Below are positions 20,700-33,247 of a stretch of DNA of 64,000 nt, piece after piece. The notes below the pieces were generated by a model. It was not told the origin of the DNA, searched no databases, and was given only the letters and a program-made list of their open reading frames with translations. How positions within the stretch are numbered: the stretch's first letter is position 1; each line of letters begins with the position of its first letter. The position numbers were made by a program, and so were the translations under genes. The DNA is taken from contig OY821777.1 of assembly GCA_963682175.1 (NCBI GenBank), positions 17,008,001 through 17,072,000 of the forward strand, given 5' to 3'. The DNA comes from Triglochin maritima (Eukaryota > Streptophyta > Magnoliopsida > Alismatales > Juncaginaceae).

Positions 20700-21660
20700 T
20701 TGAATTTATTTCACAGTCACGTTGAACAGATCTTGAGGGGTTCAGAGTCAAAATTATGAAGTCTCTGAACACCAAATGGAAGGAAATCAAATACTAGTTG
20801 TACTTTAACATTGCGGATTTGGAGACTAGAGATACTAGATTGGCGGTTAGACCGCCACATATTTCTATGGAGGATTGGGCCACTCTGCTTGACTATTGGT
20901 CCAGCGAGATGTTTAAGGTAAATTTGTAAAGTTTTTAGTTAAATTATTATTACTGACTAAAAAATCAAGTAGTTGGTTTATTGTTGTTGCAGAAGAAGAG
21001 TGACAGATACCAAATTGGTGGTGCGACACATGGAGAAAATGGTTAGATATTATTTAAAATTTTAAAATTGTTATAGATTCATTACTATTTTTTATTCTTA
21101 TAGATTCAACGATATTGCATATTACAGAAAACATGGACGCTCCTGAGCCTAATCGTACCGATATGTACATCTAACTTCATGACAATACCCTTCATGGAGT
21201 TGTGACTGTTATTGTAAGTTTAGGATTATTATTAGTTTTCAATTACTTAGTGTTGTTTGATACATTCTTTGTGAATTTATAATGTCATCTTATTTTAGGA
21301 ACAATTGGAATCTTTGTGAGGACGGGTGAGGTGAGCTCTCAGGGGTCTATCAATACAATGGTTAACACCATGGATCCAGTCAGAACTGTTCTCGACGACG
21401 AGCATGGACTTGTGAGGATGTACTCGAGTCTCGTTAGCCCCCACCTGACATGTACGGCCCGCGCAGAACGCAATCTCAAGCAGAGAGTAGCACCAGAGCG
21501 GAGGTTGAGAAAGATGAGGAGATGAAGAAGGTGTTAAGCTAGCTGGTGGAGACGCAAAATATGTTAGAGAATACGCAAAACGACATTCAGTGGTATAAGT
21601 CGATGGTTGACTTTTTGACGGAGAGGGGAGGTTTTAATCCTGAGGTATTGTATTTATTAT
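20700..21660 (+). pseudogene. CACTA element 2 protein, plant Transposase_24-like
   Basis: After a splice-like 'ttatttcacag' the sequence reads 'MKSLNTKWKEIKY', then 'RPPHISMEDWATLLDYW' and 'SSEMFKKKSDRYQIGG', which match the conserved block of the plant Ptta/En/Spm (Transposase_24) family. Later exons (about 21300-21660) give the usual basic and coiled-coil tail. An in-frame TAG follows 'KEIKY' and exon joins are uncertain, so it is a decayed copy. It lies on the same strand as the CACTA terminus at 16996. Confidence 0.6.
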
Positions 21661-21839
21661 TTAGTAATTATATTACGTTTACTAAGTTAATTTATATACA
21701 TTAAAATATTTTAAGTGACTTAATGTTTAATGTTTTAATAGTTCAGAAATTTTGCACGCCAAATACGCGGTCAAGTCGAGATAACGATGACGATCCATCT
21801 GGCAGAGCTGACACGAGAGGTTTAATAACTTAGTGTTTA

Positions 21840-23600
21840 TGTTTTCTGTCAATTTGTTTATTAAACGCTATTGTAGTACTTCCTGAATTTAGATGATAAT
21901 TGTAATAAAATTACAGCTTGTTTGTTTGAATTGTTTTTAGATAAGTTAATATATATAACTTTTGTGTTTAAATTGCTTGAATAATTGTTGAAAGAGTTGC
22001 ATGTTTATGAATGGTTGTTGTTGAATGATGATTGAATTGGATGTGTATAAATTGGAGGAGCAGACAAGCTCTTTTATACACTTAGTAAATTTATAAAAAA
22101 AACATATTGCTGTAGTGCAAATTTATAAAAAACATGTAGTTTTCAAAATCTTTACAAAATTATGAAAATTAGCGTTTCATTACGAGTAGAAGTTTATAGA
22201 CTATATTTTTCGAAAATAAATCAGAAAAATGAAATTATGATATACAAATTAAAACCATAAAAAAACAAAAGATTCAAAAAACATTAAAACAATCCACACA
22301 ATCAAAATAGTGAAATACTACAAAAAAACACATGAAAATTCTGCAACGTGATGTCATTACATTTATCTCCACATTAGTTTGACAACTGAATTACGGTGTA
22401 CCCGTAACTCTCCAAAAGGAAGAAATAGATCAATAAAAAACCACTCCATATCAGAGTCCGTACAACAACATACAAATATATGAAGACAAAGGTGTCTATC
22501 ATCACAACTCACATCAGAAATCTACAAAATATACTGAAACCCACATCAGAAACTCACACGAAAAATCAAAACCGAACCACAAGCATTCAACACTGAAATC
22601 AGAAATCTTAAAAAGAAAATTGTAACCTACATCGTAACATATCTTCAAACCAAATCCGAACCACATAAACAGACACTTCTATATACGACATCTCTTGTTT
22701 TACAACTAAAATAACCTATAGAAAACTCAATTAAAACAAAAATTCACAAGAAACTTAAAGAAAAATAACTTTATAAAACAAAATGTTATCATCAATACAT
22801 TCCATAGTTCACAGAACAGAAAACGTTTTCATCAGCACAATCCATAGTCTGCAAAATACAAAAATAAAGACGAAAAACACAACATATTAAACTGTTAAAA
22901 AGACTCCAAAAATCAGATGTTGCGGGTTGCCCGACATTTGTTGGCGACACTCATTGTAAGAACTAATACGTTAGAAACACAGACAACAACTGTAGGAGTG
23001 AATGGTGGGGGAATTTCGAAGGAGGAGGAGACGGCATTTGGCAAGGAGCGAGGCATAGCTGTTGTCTGTTGATGCTTGGAGAAGGGTGGTTTTTGATGGG
23101 GTTGCGATGATTGAGACTACAGTTGGTAATGGAGATGGTTCTAGGATTTCGAATACGGAAGGAACAGAGTATTGTGTCTGCGTGAACGAATGAGATTAAA
23201 AGTTAGTACATCTATCGGTGTACATAAGTAAAGATGGAATAGGGAAATTGGATGACTAGGATTCAACTTGAAGAGAAAACATAGACTCAAAGATATCACA
23301 ACCAAACTCGTCTCGTTATTTTATCATGCATATTATTGTGCATTCGTGTCCAACATCTCGATTCGATAATGTATCATGCCCAACCAACTGTAAAAAAAAT
23401 GACGGGTGTACTTGTACTTGGTATTATTATTTTTGATGGATATATAGCTGAAGCTGCTGAACCCACTTGAGGGAAAAAAACACACCCACCAACATTTGCT
23501 TACGCGTGTGCTTACGCTCTTCCTCTGATCCCACCATATCATAAAATCATAAAACAAAATCACAACTCCAAATTCTCTCTCCTCTCCTCTCCTCTCCCTA
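21840..23600. other. Intergenic, AT-rich, upstream of PPR gene
   Basis: No supported gene or element terminus. 22940-23180 has a more balanced composition but no exon pattern that I recognise. 23550-23600 is a 'ctctcctctc' pyrimidine stretch typical of a 5' UTR. Confidence 0.4.
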
Positions 23601-23626
23601 CAGCGTGAGCGTCGCCTCCACATAAC

Positions 23627-23668
23627 ATGTCCACGCCACCAACCCAAACCCAAACCCAAACCCAATGA
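23627..23668 (+). CDS. Upstream ORF overlapping the PPR start codon
   Basis: An ATG at 23627 opens a 13-codon frame (MSTPPTQTQTQTQ). Its TGA stop (23666-23668) overlaps the PPR start codon as ATGA. This arrangement can couple or reduce initiation at the main start. Whether the transcript starts upstream of 23627 is unknown. Confidence 0.4.
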   Translation: MSTPPTQTQTQTQ

Positions 23669-25614
23669 TCACCTCCAAACCCCCTCCAACCCTAACCCTA
23701 ACCAGCCTTCTTCTAATCCCCGCCGTCCGATCCCATTCCACCTCCAAAACCCTAATGCCCCTCACCACCCTCCTCAAACTCGGCTCCCCCACCGCCTACA
23801 CGAAGATCGTTTCGTGTCTCTGCGATCTCGGCCGACCAACGGAAGCGTGCCGGGTCGTTAGAGGCATGAGAGTTGGGGGTTTCGAGGCGAATCTTTTCGT
23901 TTACACGGCTCTCGTCGGCGGGCTGTGTCGGTGCGGGTTGGTCAGGTTGGCCGTCGGGATGTTTAATAAGATGGTGAGGATCGGGTTGAGTCCGAATGTC
24001 GTCACTTATAACGCTCTCGTTAATGGGTTGTGTGTGGAGAGGAGGATTTGGTGTGCGTTGAGGGTGTTTGAGGTTATGCGGTCGCAACGCCTCCCGAATT
24101 CAAGGTCGTTTAATGAGATTGTTAAGGGGTTGTGTGAGGAGCGATTGGTTCAGGAGGCGATGGTGTTGTTTAATGGGATGCTCAAGGTCGGTCCTTTGCC
24201 GACTCGTATTACTTTTAACATTCTTATCGATGGTTTTTGTAAGGTCGGTAATATAAACAATGCGAAGAGGATGGTGGAGTTGATGAGAGTGAACGGAATG
24301 GAACTTGACGAGTGGACTTATACGATACTCATCTCTGCGTTCTGCAAAAGAGGAAAGATGGATTTGGCTTCTCAAATGTTTAATGAGATGGTGCAATGCG
24401 GCTTGAATCCGAACCAGGTGACGTACACTTCTGTTGTAGATGGATTTTGCAAGGAGGAAAATACGGATAGAGCTATGGCTTTGTTGGATAAGATGGAGAA
24501 AGACAGCGTCAGGCCTACGCTCCAGACGTATAATGCTTTGATGAATGGTTTAACCAAAGCGAATCGGTTATCAGATGCCAAAAGGCTGGTATGTAAAATT
24601 AGGGAACAGGGTTTGCGACCAAATATAGTCACTTACACCACACTGATAGATGGTATGTGCAAGAATGGCGAAACGTCTCTTGCATTTGGTATTGTGGATG
24701 AAATGGTACAGCGGAACTGCCCCCCCAATCTCCTCACATACGGTGTACTGATCCATGGGATGTGCCTTGAAGGAGAAGTGGAGCAGGCTGAGAATATGAT
24801 TTTGCAAATTTCTGAAAAGGGATTTGTTCCCGACCATGTCATATACACCTCTGTGATTGATGGTTATGTTAGATTTAATAGGCTTGATGATGCCTTGGCA
24901 CTTCTAAAGAAAATGGTGTCCAGTGGTTGCAAGCCAAATTTTCGTACCTATGAAGTCTTACTTAAAGGTCTGCAGAAGGATTACCAAGTAGCAGAAGTAA
25001 ATGTCACAGGTTGGCAAAATGGTGTGTCCAGCTCTTTTGTGGATACAAATGCAATAGATTTTAGTGCCATTTCAATGCTCATAGGAAGAATCAATGATAT
25101 GGGTTGTGACGTTTGTCTTCATATGCTTCGCACCCTAATCGGTGGTCTATGTGCTAAAGAAAACTGGCATGAGGTAAAAAAATTAACCCAAAGTCTGCTA
25201 GCTCAAGGCCTGTGTCCAGATGAAGAGATATATAATTCATTGTTAGTTGCAGCTTCCAAGAATTTTGAGGTTGATCTTGCTTTAGATACCTTCAGGAAAA
25301 ATGACGGTTGAAGGCTTTGCACTTCGCCTGAGTAGCTATCAAGCACTGATATCTGTTCTTTGCTTAATGGGAAAGATGGAAAAGGCTCAAGAAATGTTTG
25401 ATAGGATGCTTGATTTTAATTGGAATACTGATGAGATTGTGTGGACAATTTTTATTGATGGATTATTGAAACAAGGAGAGTCAGATTTTTGCGTAGAGCT
25501 TCTTAAAGTCATGGAAAGCAGGGGCTTCCATCCTAGCAGCCAGACATACCGTATGCTGTCTAGAAAAGTCATAAACAGAGATATGCCAACAAATTCATCT
25601 GTTCATAATTTGTG
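23665..25614 (+). pseudogene. P-class pentatricopeptide repeat protein, one apparent frameshift
   Basis: The intronless frame starts at 23665 with a hydrophobic/basic N-terminus suited to organelle import. About 15 tandem 35-residue P-type PPR motifs follow (patterns such as 'VTYNALVNGLC', 'VTYTTLIDGMCKNG'), with a gap of about 70 residues between motifs 11 and 12 near 24990-25110. P-class PPR proteins bind organelle RNA. The frame stops at 25309 in the middle of a repeat; the next frame opens at 25301 and continues the repeats to 25614. The junction is a run of five A (25297-25301). Removing one A would give a continuous protein of about 649 residues. All other codons are open, so this is either a sequencing indel or a very recent null allele. 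Confidence 0.85.
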
Positions 25615-25619
25615 ATTCT

Positions 25620-28550
25620 TTACAGATATTCTTTTTGCCATTATAATTTTTTATCAAATTTAATGCTCACCACCACTAACAAGCTTGTATTTCAGTCAGG
25701 CTGGTGTTTAAAACAAGTAAGCTGTTTGTTTATTTTTCTCCTTGGCAGCTATTTAATATGTTAACATTACTATACTTACCAGTGATTCTTACCTTTTCCA
25801 TTTCTTGATAGATTATCAGTGTACCGTCGCCACAGGTGAAGTGTGGAAACTTCCTGGACTGAAGCAGAGGTGACTCTTCTGGTTGATGTTCAGAAAGCTG
25901 AAAAGAGTTAAGGTTGTTACGGAAGACCACATAATAATTTCTTGAATCTCATTGTTTGCTTTGGTATATTTGTGAAGCCATGTGAGTGGTAATTTTTTTT
26001 TAAGCTTTACCCCTACCACTATTTTAGGATACCATCTGTTATATTCTAGATCCCTACCATGGCCTTGCTATTCCAGGCCGCAAGTGATACCAACTAGACT
26101 CTACTTTTAATTATGAGTGTGTATATTAATTTGCATGTGGAAAACCAAAGTCGTAATTTTGGCCCATTTTTGTAGCTATAAATGCCAAAGGGCAGTGTCA
26201 GTTGGAATTTTATATCCCTGCACAAATGTGTGAAAATCATTATAGGCTTTGCATGGGTTGAAATTAAATGTGTGAATCATGACGGGCACAACTTCTTTCA
26301 TGTTAGCTTGAAATCATCTATTTCCCAATTGGTCCTTTGTGACTAGATATATCTCAAAATTCCCATTTTATGGAATCCTTTAGTGCCGAGCGGTAAAGAA
26401 AAATTCTTCAGTGCCTCAATTTTTTTTGTCTTTTAGATCCTGTCTTCAGTATACGGAGCCAGCATATTCATATTACGGCAATACTATTTTATGAAGAAAA
26501 TTTAATGAACTAAACTACCACTGTCAAAGTGAGGATTAACCCCATCAGGTCCGAGCAGCTTGTGGAAATGAAGCAGGTTGACCCCAAGGATTTGGCTGAA
26601 ATTATAGTTGGTTTCACTTAGCAGCATGCATGAAGAGATCGTCTCTCAAATATTTGCTATCATCTACAGATTGGATCGAACACAATCAGGTTTTCAACCT
26701 TTACTAGTTGGGCTCTTGCCAAATAATTGTCTCTACCTTGCATCTGCTTTCCAATATGTTAAAAGTTTTTTTCCTGTTGGAAATTTTATGAATTCTCTTC
26801 GGCATTCATTTCTTTGTATTCAAGTATGAAGTAACCCATACTGAAATGATGGTACTAGTACAGTAGTATATAAATCTGAATCAATTTTTTGAAACATGGC
26901 CAGATGATGGGTCTATATACACTAGTTCAACTGGTAAAACTTGGAAAAATCAACTTCATCAGCCGGTAGCCCCCTCTGACCGACCAGTTTATCTAGTCGA
27001 CTGCCTGGTTCATATGGATTAAGCGACAAACTTGATGCAACTCAACGAACTGGTAGAGTACTATTTTCTATGAATTTCTTGTTTTACTGTTTAGTTTCAA
27101 TTTTATACTGATCTCTTACTAATATATCATGTTCTTGAAATGTATGGCCTATGTATTTTCTACTCCCAATTTATGATTGGCATATGCTAAGATGTTTCTT
27201 TAGTATTTGTAATGATTAATAGTTGAATATTACTCATTTTTTTGTTGATGTGCATGCTTTTTATATATTTGACATGCTTAAATGTTTTAAACAGTTTTAA
27301 AAGTCTAATTGTGATGCATTTTTTGGGATGAAACTTCATGTTGCCTCTGAGATTGGTTCCAAAAATTTGTGGTAGAAGCTCCTAATTCCAGACCAATTGA
27401 ATTTGATGAATTAAAAAAAAGCATTCTCAGGATTTTGTAGGGTAGGGGGAAAAGGCTATTGAGGTGAAAGGCGATGAGCCCTAAAATAACTCGAGAGTAG
27501 AGGCGAGATGACGACCCAAATAAAAAAGATTTTAGGAAAATGTAAAATAAAATTCTTTCCTAATGAAAAAGTGTTAGATTCCATGGTTAAAGAAAAATGT
27601 AAGCCCCAATAAAAGAAATAAAACACACGTTTAAGATGAATTTTAAAACATAATAATACGCCATAAAGTTAAATATTAAATATATTAATATTCTAATAAA
27701 AATTAATTTAATGTCTTAGTCTAAGTCTAACAAAATTTTACGTTGTAGTTATGGTCATCGTCATCTACACAAATTCCCTAAATAATGACCTCCAACAATA
27801 AACAACGAAAGCAACAAAAAATATGCCTTCGTTACATGAAGCTACTAATTAAATGCCCATTTGAGATGTTTGATGCCTGATTTTAGATGTCATCACATAC
27901 ATTTCACAAGGCATTTGAAAGTTGCTAGAGGCACTAAAAAGGGAAATAGGTGGTAGCATCTCTGGAGGGAAGAGCCTCAACGTCCGAGGCATGACTCCTT
28001 GCTTAGCCTAGCTTGGGTAGTGAGTACACCCTTAAACCTCAATAGCCATGATTTAGTAGATAACTTGGTGAGAGCACCTCTTACTTATCTTGAAATTAAA
28101 TAGATGATATACCATGAACCTACCTTCATTGAGCCTCGTGTGGTCAGCCTTCGCAAACAAACATAAATGTGAAAATGTGGAAGTTGAAGATGTGATTGAG
28201 CTGTAGCAAATTCTTGTTTATATTGCTTCATATTAAGGAGATTTCTCTTTGTGGTCAGGACTTGCAATAGATGTCACCCACTCGCCACTTAGATCTGTAG
28301 TCGTGTTGGGAAACCTGGTTCTAACTGAAGTATTTCCTTACTATGTTAAGATGGGAGACAAATAGATTTCATTCAGGTAATAAACGACTTTCTGGTATCT
28401 CTTTATAATAATTTTTTGAATCTTGATTCCTAGAAATATTAGATTATGATTCCAAATGATTATTTTAATTTTTTCCACAAGAATCAAAATTTTAAAACCC
28501 CGTGTGTGAACGCTTTTCCTAAGTAATAAATTTGTTTTTTATACGTGAAT
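25620..28550. other. PPR 3' flank and intergenic DNA
   Basis: No supported gene. The sequence is AT-rich with scattered short frames, none with recognisable domains. No terminal repeats, RNA genes or target duplications noted. Confidence 0.4.
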
Positions 28551-28557
28551 TAAAATT

Positions 28558-30240
28558 GTGATCCTGTTAACTACACAGTTTGGAACATGTCATTTGGTTA
28601 AGGAGGCAGGGTTGTGGGAAGGCTTCAAAGATCAGAGGAGGTGTGAGGAGATCCATTTTCTACGATATGCGGATGATGCCTTTCTCTTATGTGACGGAAC
28701 GGAGGAGTCGGTCAAAATGCTCTTTTGTTTCTTATCGTTATTCATATCGTTATTCATATCGTCAAATTTCTATCTTGGGTAGGCCACATAACCCTTCTCC
28801 AGTCGGTGCTCTCTGATCTCCCGATTTTTTTTATGTCACTTTTTGTGATTCCTAGCAAGGTGGCAAAGAAAATATAGAGATTGCAGCAGGATTTTTTCTT
28901 TGGAAAGGGAGAAAAGGAGATCGTCATTCAAGGTACTCGATGGTGTCCCAAGGAAGATTATGTCAACCTAGGGACAAAGGCAGAGATGGAATTAGATGAA
29001 TTAGAACCTTTAACGCGGCTTTACTCGGAAAATGACTATGGAGGCTATCAGGTTCTTCTGAGGTAGAGGCCCCACTTTGGAAAAAGGGTAATGAGAGATA
29101 TGTACTATAAGGGCTCCTTAGTGTGGTTCCCATCTCATATTAAGACAGTTGGTGGAGTCTGGAAGGGTGTCATGAATATGGAGGAGGTCATTACAAGGGG
29201 AATGAAATGTGGTTTTGGGACAGTTTGTCAGTAAAATTTTGGGAAGACCAATGGGCGAGCAAGTCTTCTTTGCATGATATTCGCTTGTTCCTGTTGGCGG
29301 TGAATAAGGTGGCTAAGGTAGGAGGATATATGGTTTAGCATGACTCCACCTTTTCGTGGGACATTACCCTCTCCCGCAATTTGTCGCATGGGGAATATGT
29401 TAACTTTTGCTCCCTTTTGGAATTGCTCCATGATTGCGACAACCTCCCAACTTGAGGAACGCCGGACTCCCTAATGTGGTCTTTCCTGATCTCAAATTTT
29501 CTGTGCATTTTTTATATCTCACATTCTCCTTGGTCTAGGACCCTCTTTTGATTTCAAGTACCTGATTTGGAATAGTGATGCACCATTCAAGGTCCAATTT
29601 TTTTCCTGGCTTGTCTTTAGCGATGGAACATTGACAGAAATGGCAGTCACACGGTTGGACCTTGGCAAGTCATCGTTCACTGTGTGGGGAGGCAGAAGAA
29701 TCGAATTCTCATCTGTTTGGTGTATGCAAGGTGACTTTAGAGTATTTTCACCAGCTATCCGAGAAAGTGAAGAGTGAAAAATTTACAGTTGGACGGATAT
29801 TTTCTACGATTCTGGGCTTCTGGCTTTCCTGGTCGCATTCCCTTCCGCAGAATTCTTATGGTGCAGTAGGAAGGGTTGCTCAAATGGGATTATGGTGGAA
29901 TATTTGGAAACACAGGAATGTTGTCATCTTAAGCGGGAATAAACCCCAGCCTAGCAGAATATGGGCTAAGTCGATATCAAATATCATATCGTAGTCCTAA
30001 TGTGTAGGGCACGATATCGGGTTCCTAAGATCATCTTGAATCATTCAGATGCATCGTGGTCTAGTGTGGTCATGTTGGCCTTTTTTATCCTGTTTTGCTT
30101 GTTTTAACTTGTCTTATTTTCCTTTTGGTTTTTTCCCTTTTTGGCTTTGGTCCTACTCCTGGTAGTCCACTGCCACTCTTTGTTGTGCTCACCTTTTGTA
30201 TCCCCTCTTTTCTTTTATATTAATGATAAAAAAAGAAGTT
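28558..30240 (+). mobile_element. LINE (L1-type non-LTR retrotransposon) 3' remnant
   Basis: The frame at 28558-28782 has 'RRCEEIHFLRYADDAFLLCDG', the YADD catalytic box of non-LTR reverse transcriptase. Downstream fragments in shifting frames read 'SLFVIPSKVAKKI', 'LQQDFFFGKGEKE' and 'VWKGVMNM'. At 29662-29994 'LCGEAEESNSHLFGVCKV' resembles the zf-RVT zinc-binding domain that ends plant LINE ORF2. The 5' part (endonuclease and most RT) is absent, the usual 5' truncation. The likely 3' end is an A-rich tail near 30228-30238. Many stops and frameshifts mark an old copy. Confidence 0.8.
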
Positions 30241-31530
30241 TAGGAACATGTCGTACTCAGACCAACTACCATGGCAGTAGACGTTTGGTTATCATTAACC
30301 AAGTAAAGTTCTACAATATTATTTGCTGACAGTGTCAACAGTAGCATTCAAACTTAGGAATAGTAAATGGATCAAAGTTTAAAGTAAAGGAAACATACTC
30401 AAAAGAGTAGATTTTGCTATGATGTTGTCTTTGTTTGGAGGGGGTCAGGGATAACCGCTGTCCATCTGCCTCTTCTGAAAAATACCGGGTCGAACACTAT
30501 GTATACAAGTTGTAAGCTCCTATGCCCTTGACCATATTTACCTCTGCTATTACTTTACCATACTTGTTAATCATATTTGCCTCCGATATATATCCGAAAT
30601 GTTAAAACCTTTTATCTGATTTTCTACAGTTGATTCCAGAAGAAAATGAGAAGTTTGAGGGAAACGGGATTGGCATTCTTACAAGAAGCAGAGTTAAACA
30701 AGTAGTTCATGTGATGCCGGGCCACTTCTGATCTTGTCATTATTCCATTCCTTGCTTATGTAAGTACGAGCCATCCTTGCAAATCTTTGGTTGGCGAAGG
30801 CAGTTGCCACAGCCTTAGTTCCATCTATGACGGCAGTCATGTAAGAGAGGATGGAGGAGGTTTTACTTGGGTGACATTCAAGGGTGCCATCTGAGGTCCA
30901 AACGTAAACACTAGTTTCTAAAGTCACTCCAAATAAATAGACAATCCAGAAGTAAATGCCAAGTTTGTGCAGCCGCAACATATGCAGGTTTGTTATGAAA
31001 TCTTCCGATTGTCACAAGGTGTCCATGACAAGTGTGATTCCATGTCACAGCCTTTCTGAGCTTGTCCTATGTTCTTGGCGCAATCTCGGAGTTGTAGCAT
31101 TTTTCCTTACGACAGAGTTCCACCAAGAGGCCGAATTGAGGATAGATACCAGTTAAGTGTTGAGGACTTATGCATTATGTGTTCTTAGTATTAATCTTAA
31201 TAATGAAGTTTTATCATAATGCCATCTGCAACAGGAGTTGGTAAATTAATTAGTTTAATTATTTCACTTAGTTTAAAATTAGTTTAATTTGTAAATTAAA
31301 ATAACGAGTTATGATTAAAAAATCAAAAGCAATAAAACAAATTTGTCAATTTTGTCACTAGGGTCAGTTTTGTATCAGTTTTGTGAAACTAGTGTGAGCT
31401 TTGTATCACGTTGCACATGTTGGTGTCACGTCGCGTTACTTTCAAATTTTAATAATTCAAATTTCAAAAATCTGAGATTAACCTCTATATATATGTATTT
31501 TTCATAAGTAGAAACATACTTCATATTTAT
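30241..31530. other. Intergenic; unassigned minus-strand frame at 30694-30981
   Basis: A 95-codon minus-strand frame with a hydrophobic start ('GIYFWIVYLFGVTLE') and 'GTKAVATAFANQRFARMA' is open at 30694-30981. I do not recognise it. Codon pattern is not obviously biased and no neighbouring exons are clear, so it is not called as a gene. Confidence 0.3.
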
Positions 31531-31531
31531 C

Positions 31532-32360
31532 GTGAATTCTAGCTTGTCTAATTCAGATTCCAGCGATGACACCAATTGTCTGGTGTTCAACGAAGTGGAT
31601 GAATTAATTGAGATGCCACCTACAACTCATCTGCAACTCTTTACTACAAAATCAGACAAGAGCAGTAGTAGAAGATTTGCTAAACCTCGAAAGCACAGTA
31701 CCAAGACCGAAGCGGAAAGACAACCTTTGTTCTTGAGGTCGTCGTGTCCTACGCTCTTATGGATATGACATTCTTTTTTCGATATTCCAGGTTCGTGTAA
31801 TGATCGAAACATGCTTCATCGTTCTCATATTTTTACTGACGATTTAGAAGGACGAGCACCACCGTGAGTTTTGTTGTCCATAATCATCAATACATGATAT
31901 ACTATCTCACAGGTGATATTTATCTACAATGTGCTACATTCATCCAATTACTCTTTCACAGACCCTAAGAGGCAAATTATATGCTAAACATCAAGAAGCC
32001 GTTTGTAAAGATATGGAGCGGGCATTCAGAGTGTTTCAAGCACGTTTCGAAATCGTTCGTAGGCTCTCTCTTGCATGGAATATGTACATGTTAAACAAAA
32101 TAACGATGCTTTGCATCATAATGCATACATAACATGATAGTGGAGAATGACTGAGAGTCTTATGCTAATTTTGCGAATACAAAAAAAATCGTCTGGGATC
32201 AACCTTGAAACATACGTAGTAATAGTATATCTGATGACGCATCGTTTTCCTACTCGTGCAACTGTATCCTTGATATTAACATGTACCTCGACAATAAAGA
32301 TCGAGTTCAAGACAAACAAAAACATTTGTTACTTAAAGCGGACTTGATCAAGAACATATG
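31532..32360 (+). pseudogene. PIF/Harbinger transposase remnant
   Basis: Fragments in changing frames match the plant Harbinger nuclease: 'TFVLEVVVSYAL' (about 31722), 'IPGSCNDRNMLHRSHIF' and 'EGRAPP' (31790-31862), 'AVCKDMERAFRVFQARFEIVR' (31998-32060), and the end 'LLLKADLIKNI' (about 32330), where the next codon is TGA instead of Trp. The first third is missing or scrambled and the DDE residues cannot be assembled. Dead copy, plus strand. Confidence 0.7.
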
Positions 32361-33240
32361 ACAATAATACAAGCGAAATGATGAATAAAAGTGTTTTCTT
32401 AATTTCGTAATTTTTATTCTGATCCTTAATTATTGTAATTAAGTTTTTATATTTAATATTCTGATCCTTATTGGGCTTAAATTTTACCTAATGGGTGTTT
32501 TCCATTCAAACCCAAAAGGTTGCGTCATGTGTTACCAAGGAAAAAGTCCTAGACTCCAAATCCAATGGTCTTTGCAGCCAAACGAAGCCTAATGGTGCTT
32601 TTGTTTAACGAGTATTGTAGCTGCTTTCCCGATTTAACGCTTCTATCACTCCCATACCACAAGGTCAGAATAGTTGCAGAGGTTTGGGGTGCCCGTCCAC
32701 TATTTGCTGCTCTTGGTGCCCTCGTCTTCCTGTTCTACCATCATGCTTCCCTCCTATATAAATCAGCCGCACCATTCATCTCAACCAACCCCCATCTCCT
32801 CTGTCTTTTCATTTTACTTTTCCCACCTTTCACGATGACTTTGCCTTACGCCTAGCCGCGTTTGAAGTCGAAGTCACCACCCTGATGCGGGGCTAGGATC
32901 CGCACCGAGGTGTTTTCTCCAATCAACGAGTCGTCGTCCTCATCTTGGTGGTCCAGTTGCTGACTACCCTCCTCTGTGAATGTTGATTCTGACTATCGGG
33001 GACGTGTTAGGGGAACAATCGTCGTTTTTGTTGGATTTTTTTGTTTCATGTGGACGGGAAGACGGTATTGTGAATAGATCCATGTTTATCCAACGATTGT
33101 ATTCGTATAAATCTACCTAACCCCTAAAATACAATTGGTCACCGGTCGACCTACACCTAAAAACCGTTGACCGGACAAACACAATTCTTGAGCCCAAAGT
33201 GCATGTTATTTCGGTCGAACCTAACAAGTCTTTGTGTTAG
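32361..33240. other. Intergenic with TATA-like start and a small dyad group
   Basis: A 'cctatataaatc' element at about 32752 is followed by a pyrimidine-rich leader but only a very short frame. Dyads at 33142 and 33163 (21 bp apart) and at 33211 precede the inverted LTR. No gene is supported. Confidence 0.35.
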
Positions 33241-33247
33241 AATGTTA

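Noticed and set aside
17831..20722. TSD ACGTT for gypsy LTR copy 1 (17831-17835 and 20718-20722)
   Set aside because: The implied right terminus would end in TC rather than CA and would extend into CACTA coding sequence; treated as chance.
20845..20870. Palindrome GGCGGTTAGACCGCC in CACTA coding DNA
   Set aside because: It resembles the ACCGC dyads but is single, has a different spacer, and is explained by codons for a conserved protein block.
26940..27010. Possible dyad pair near 'ctagtcgactgc'
   Set aside because: Only a TCGA core matches; arms differ too much and there is no second clear site.
30694..30981. 95-codon minus-strand frame with a hydrophobic start
   Set aside because: No recognised family, no splice partners and no promoter features; left unassigned.
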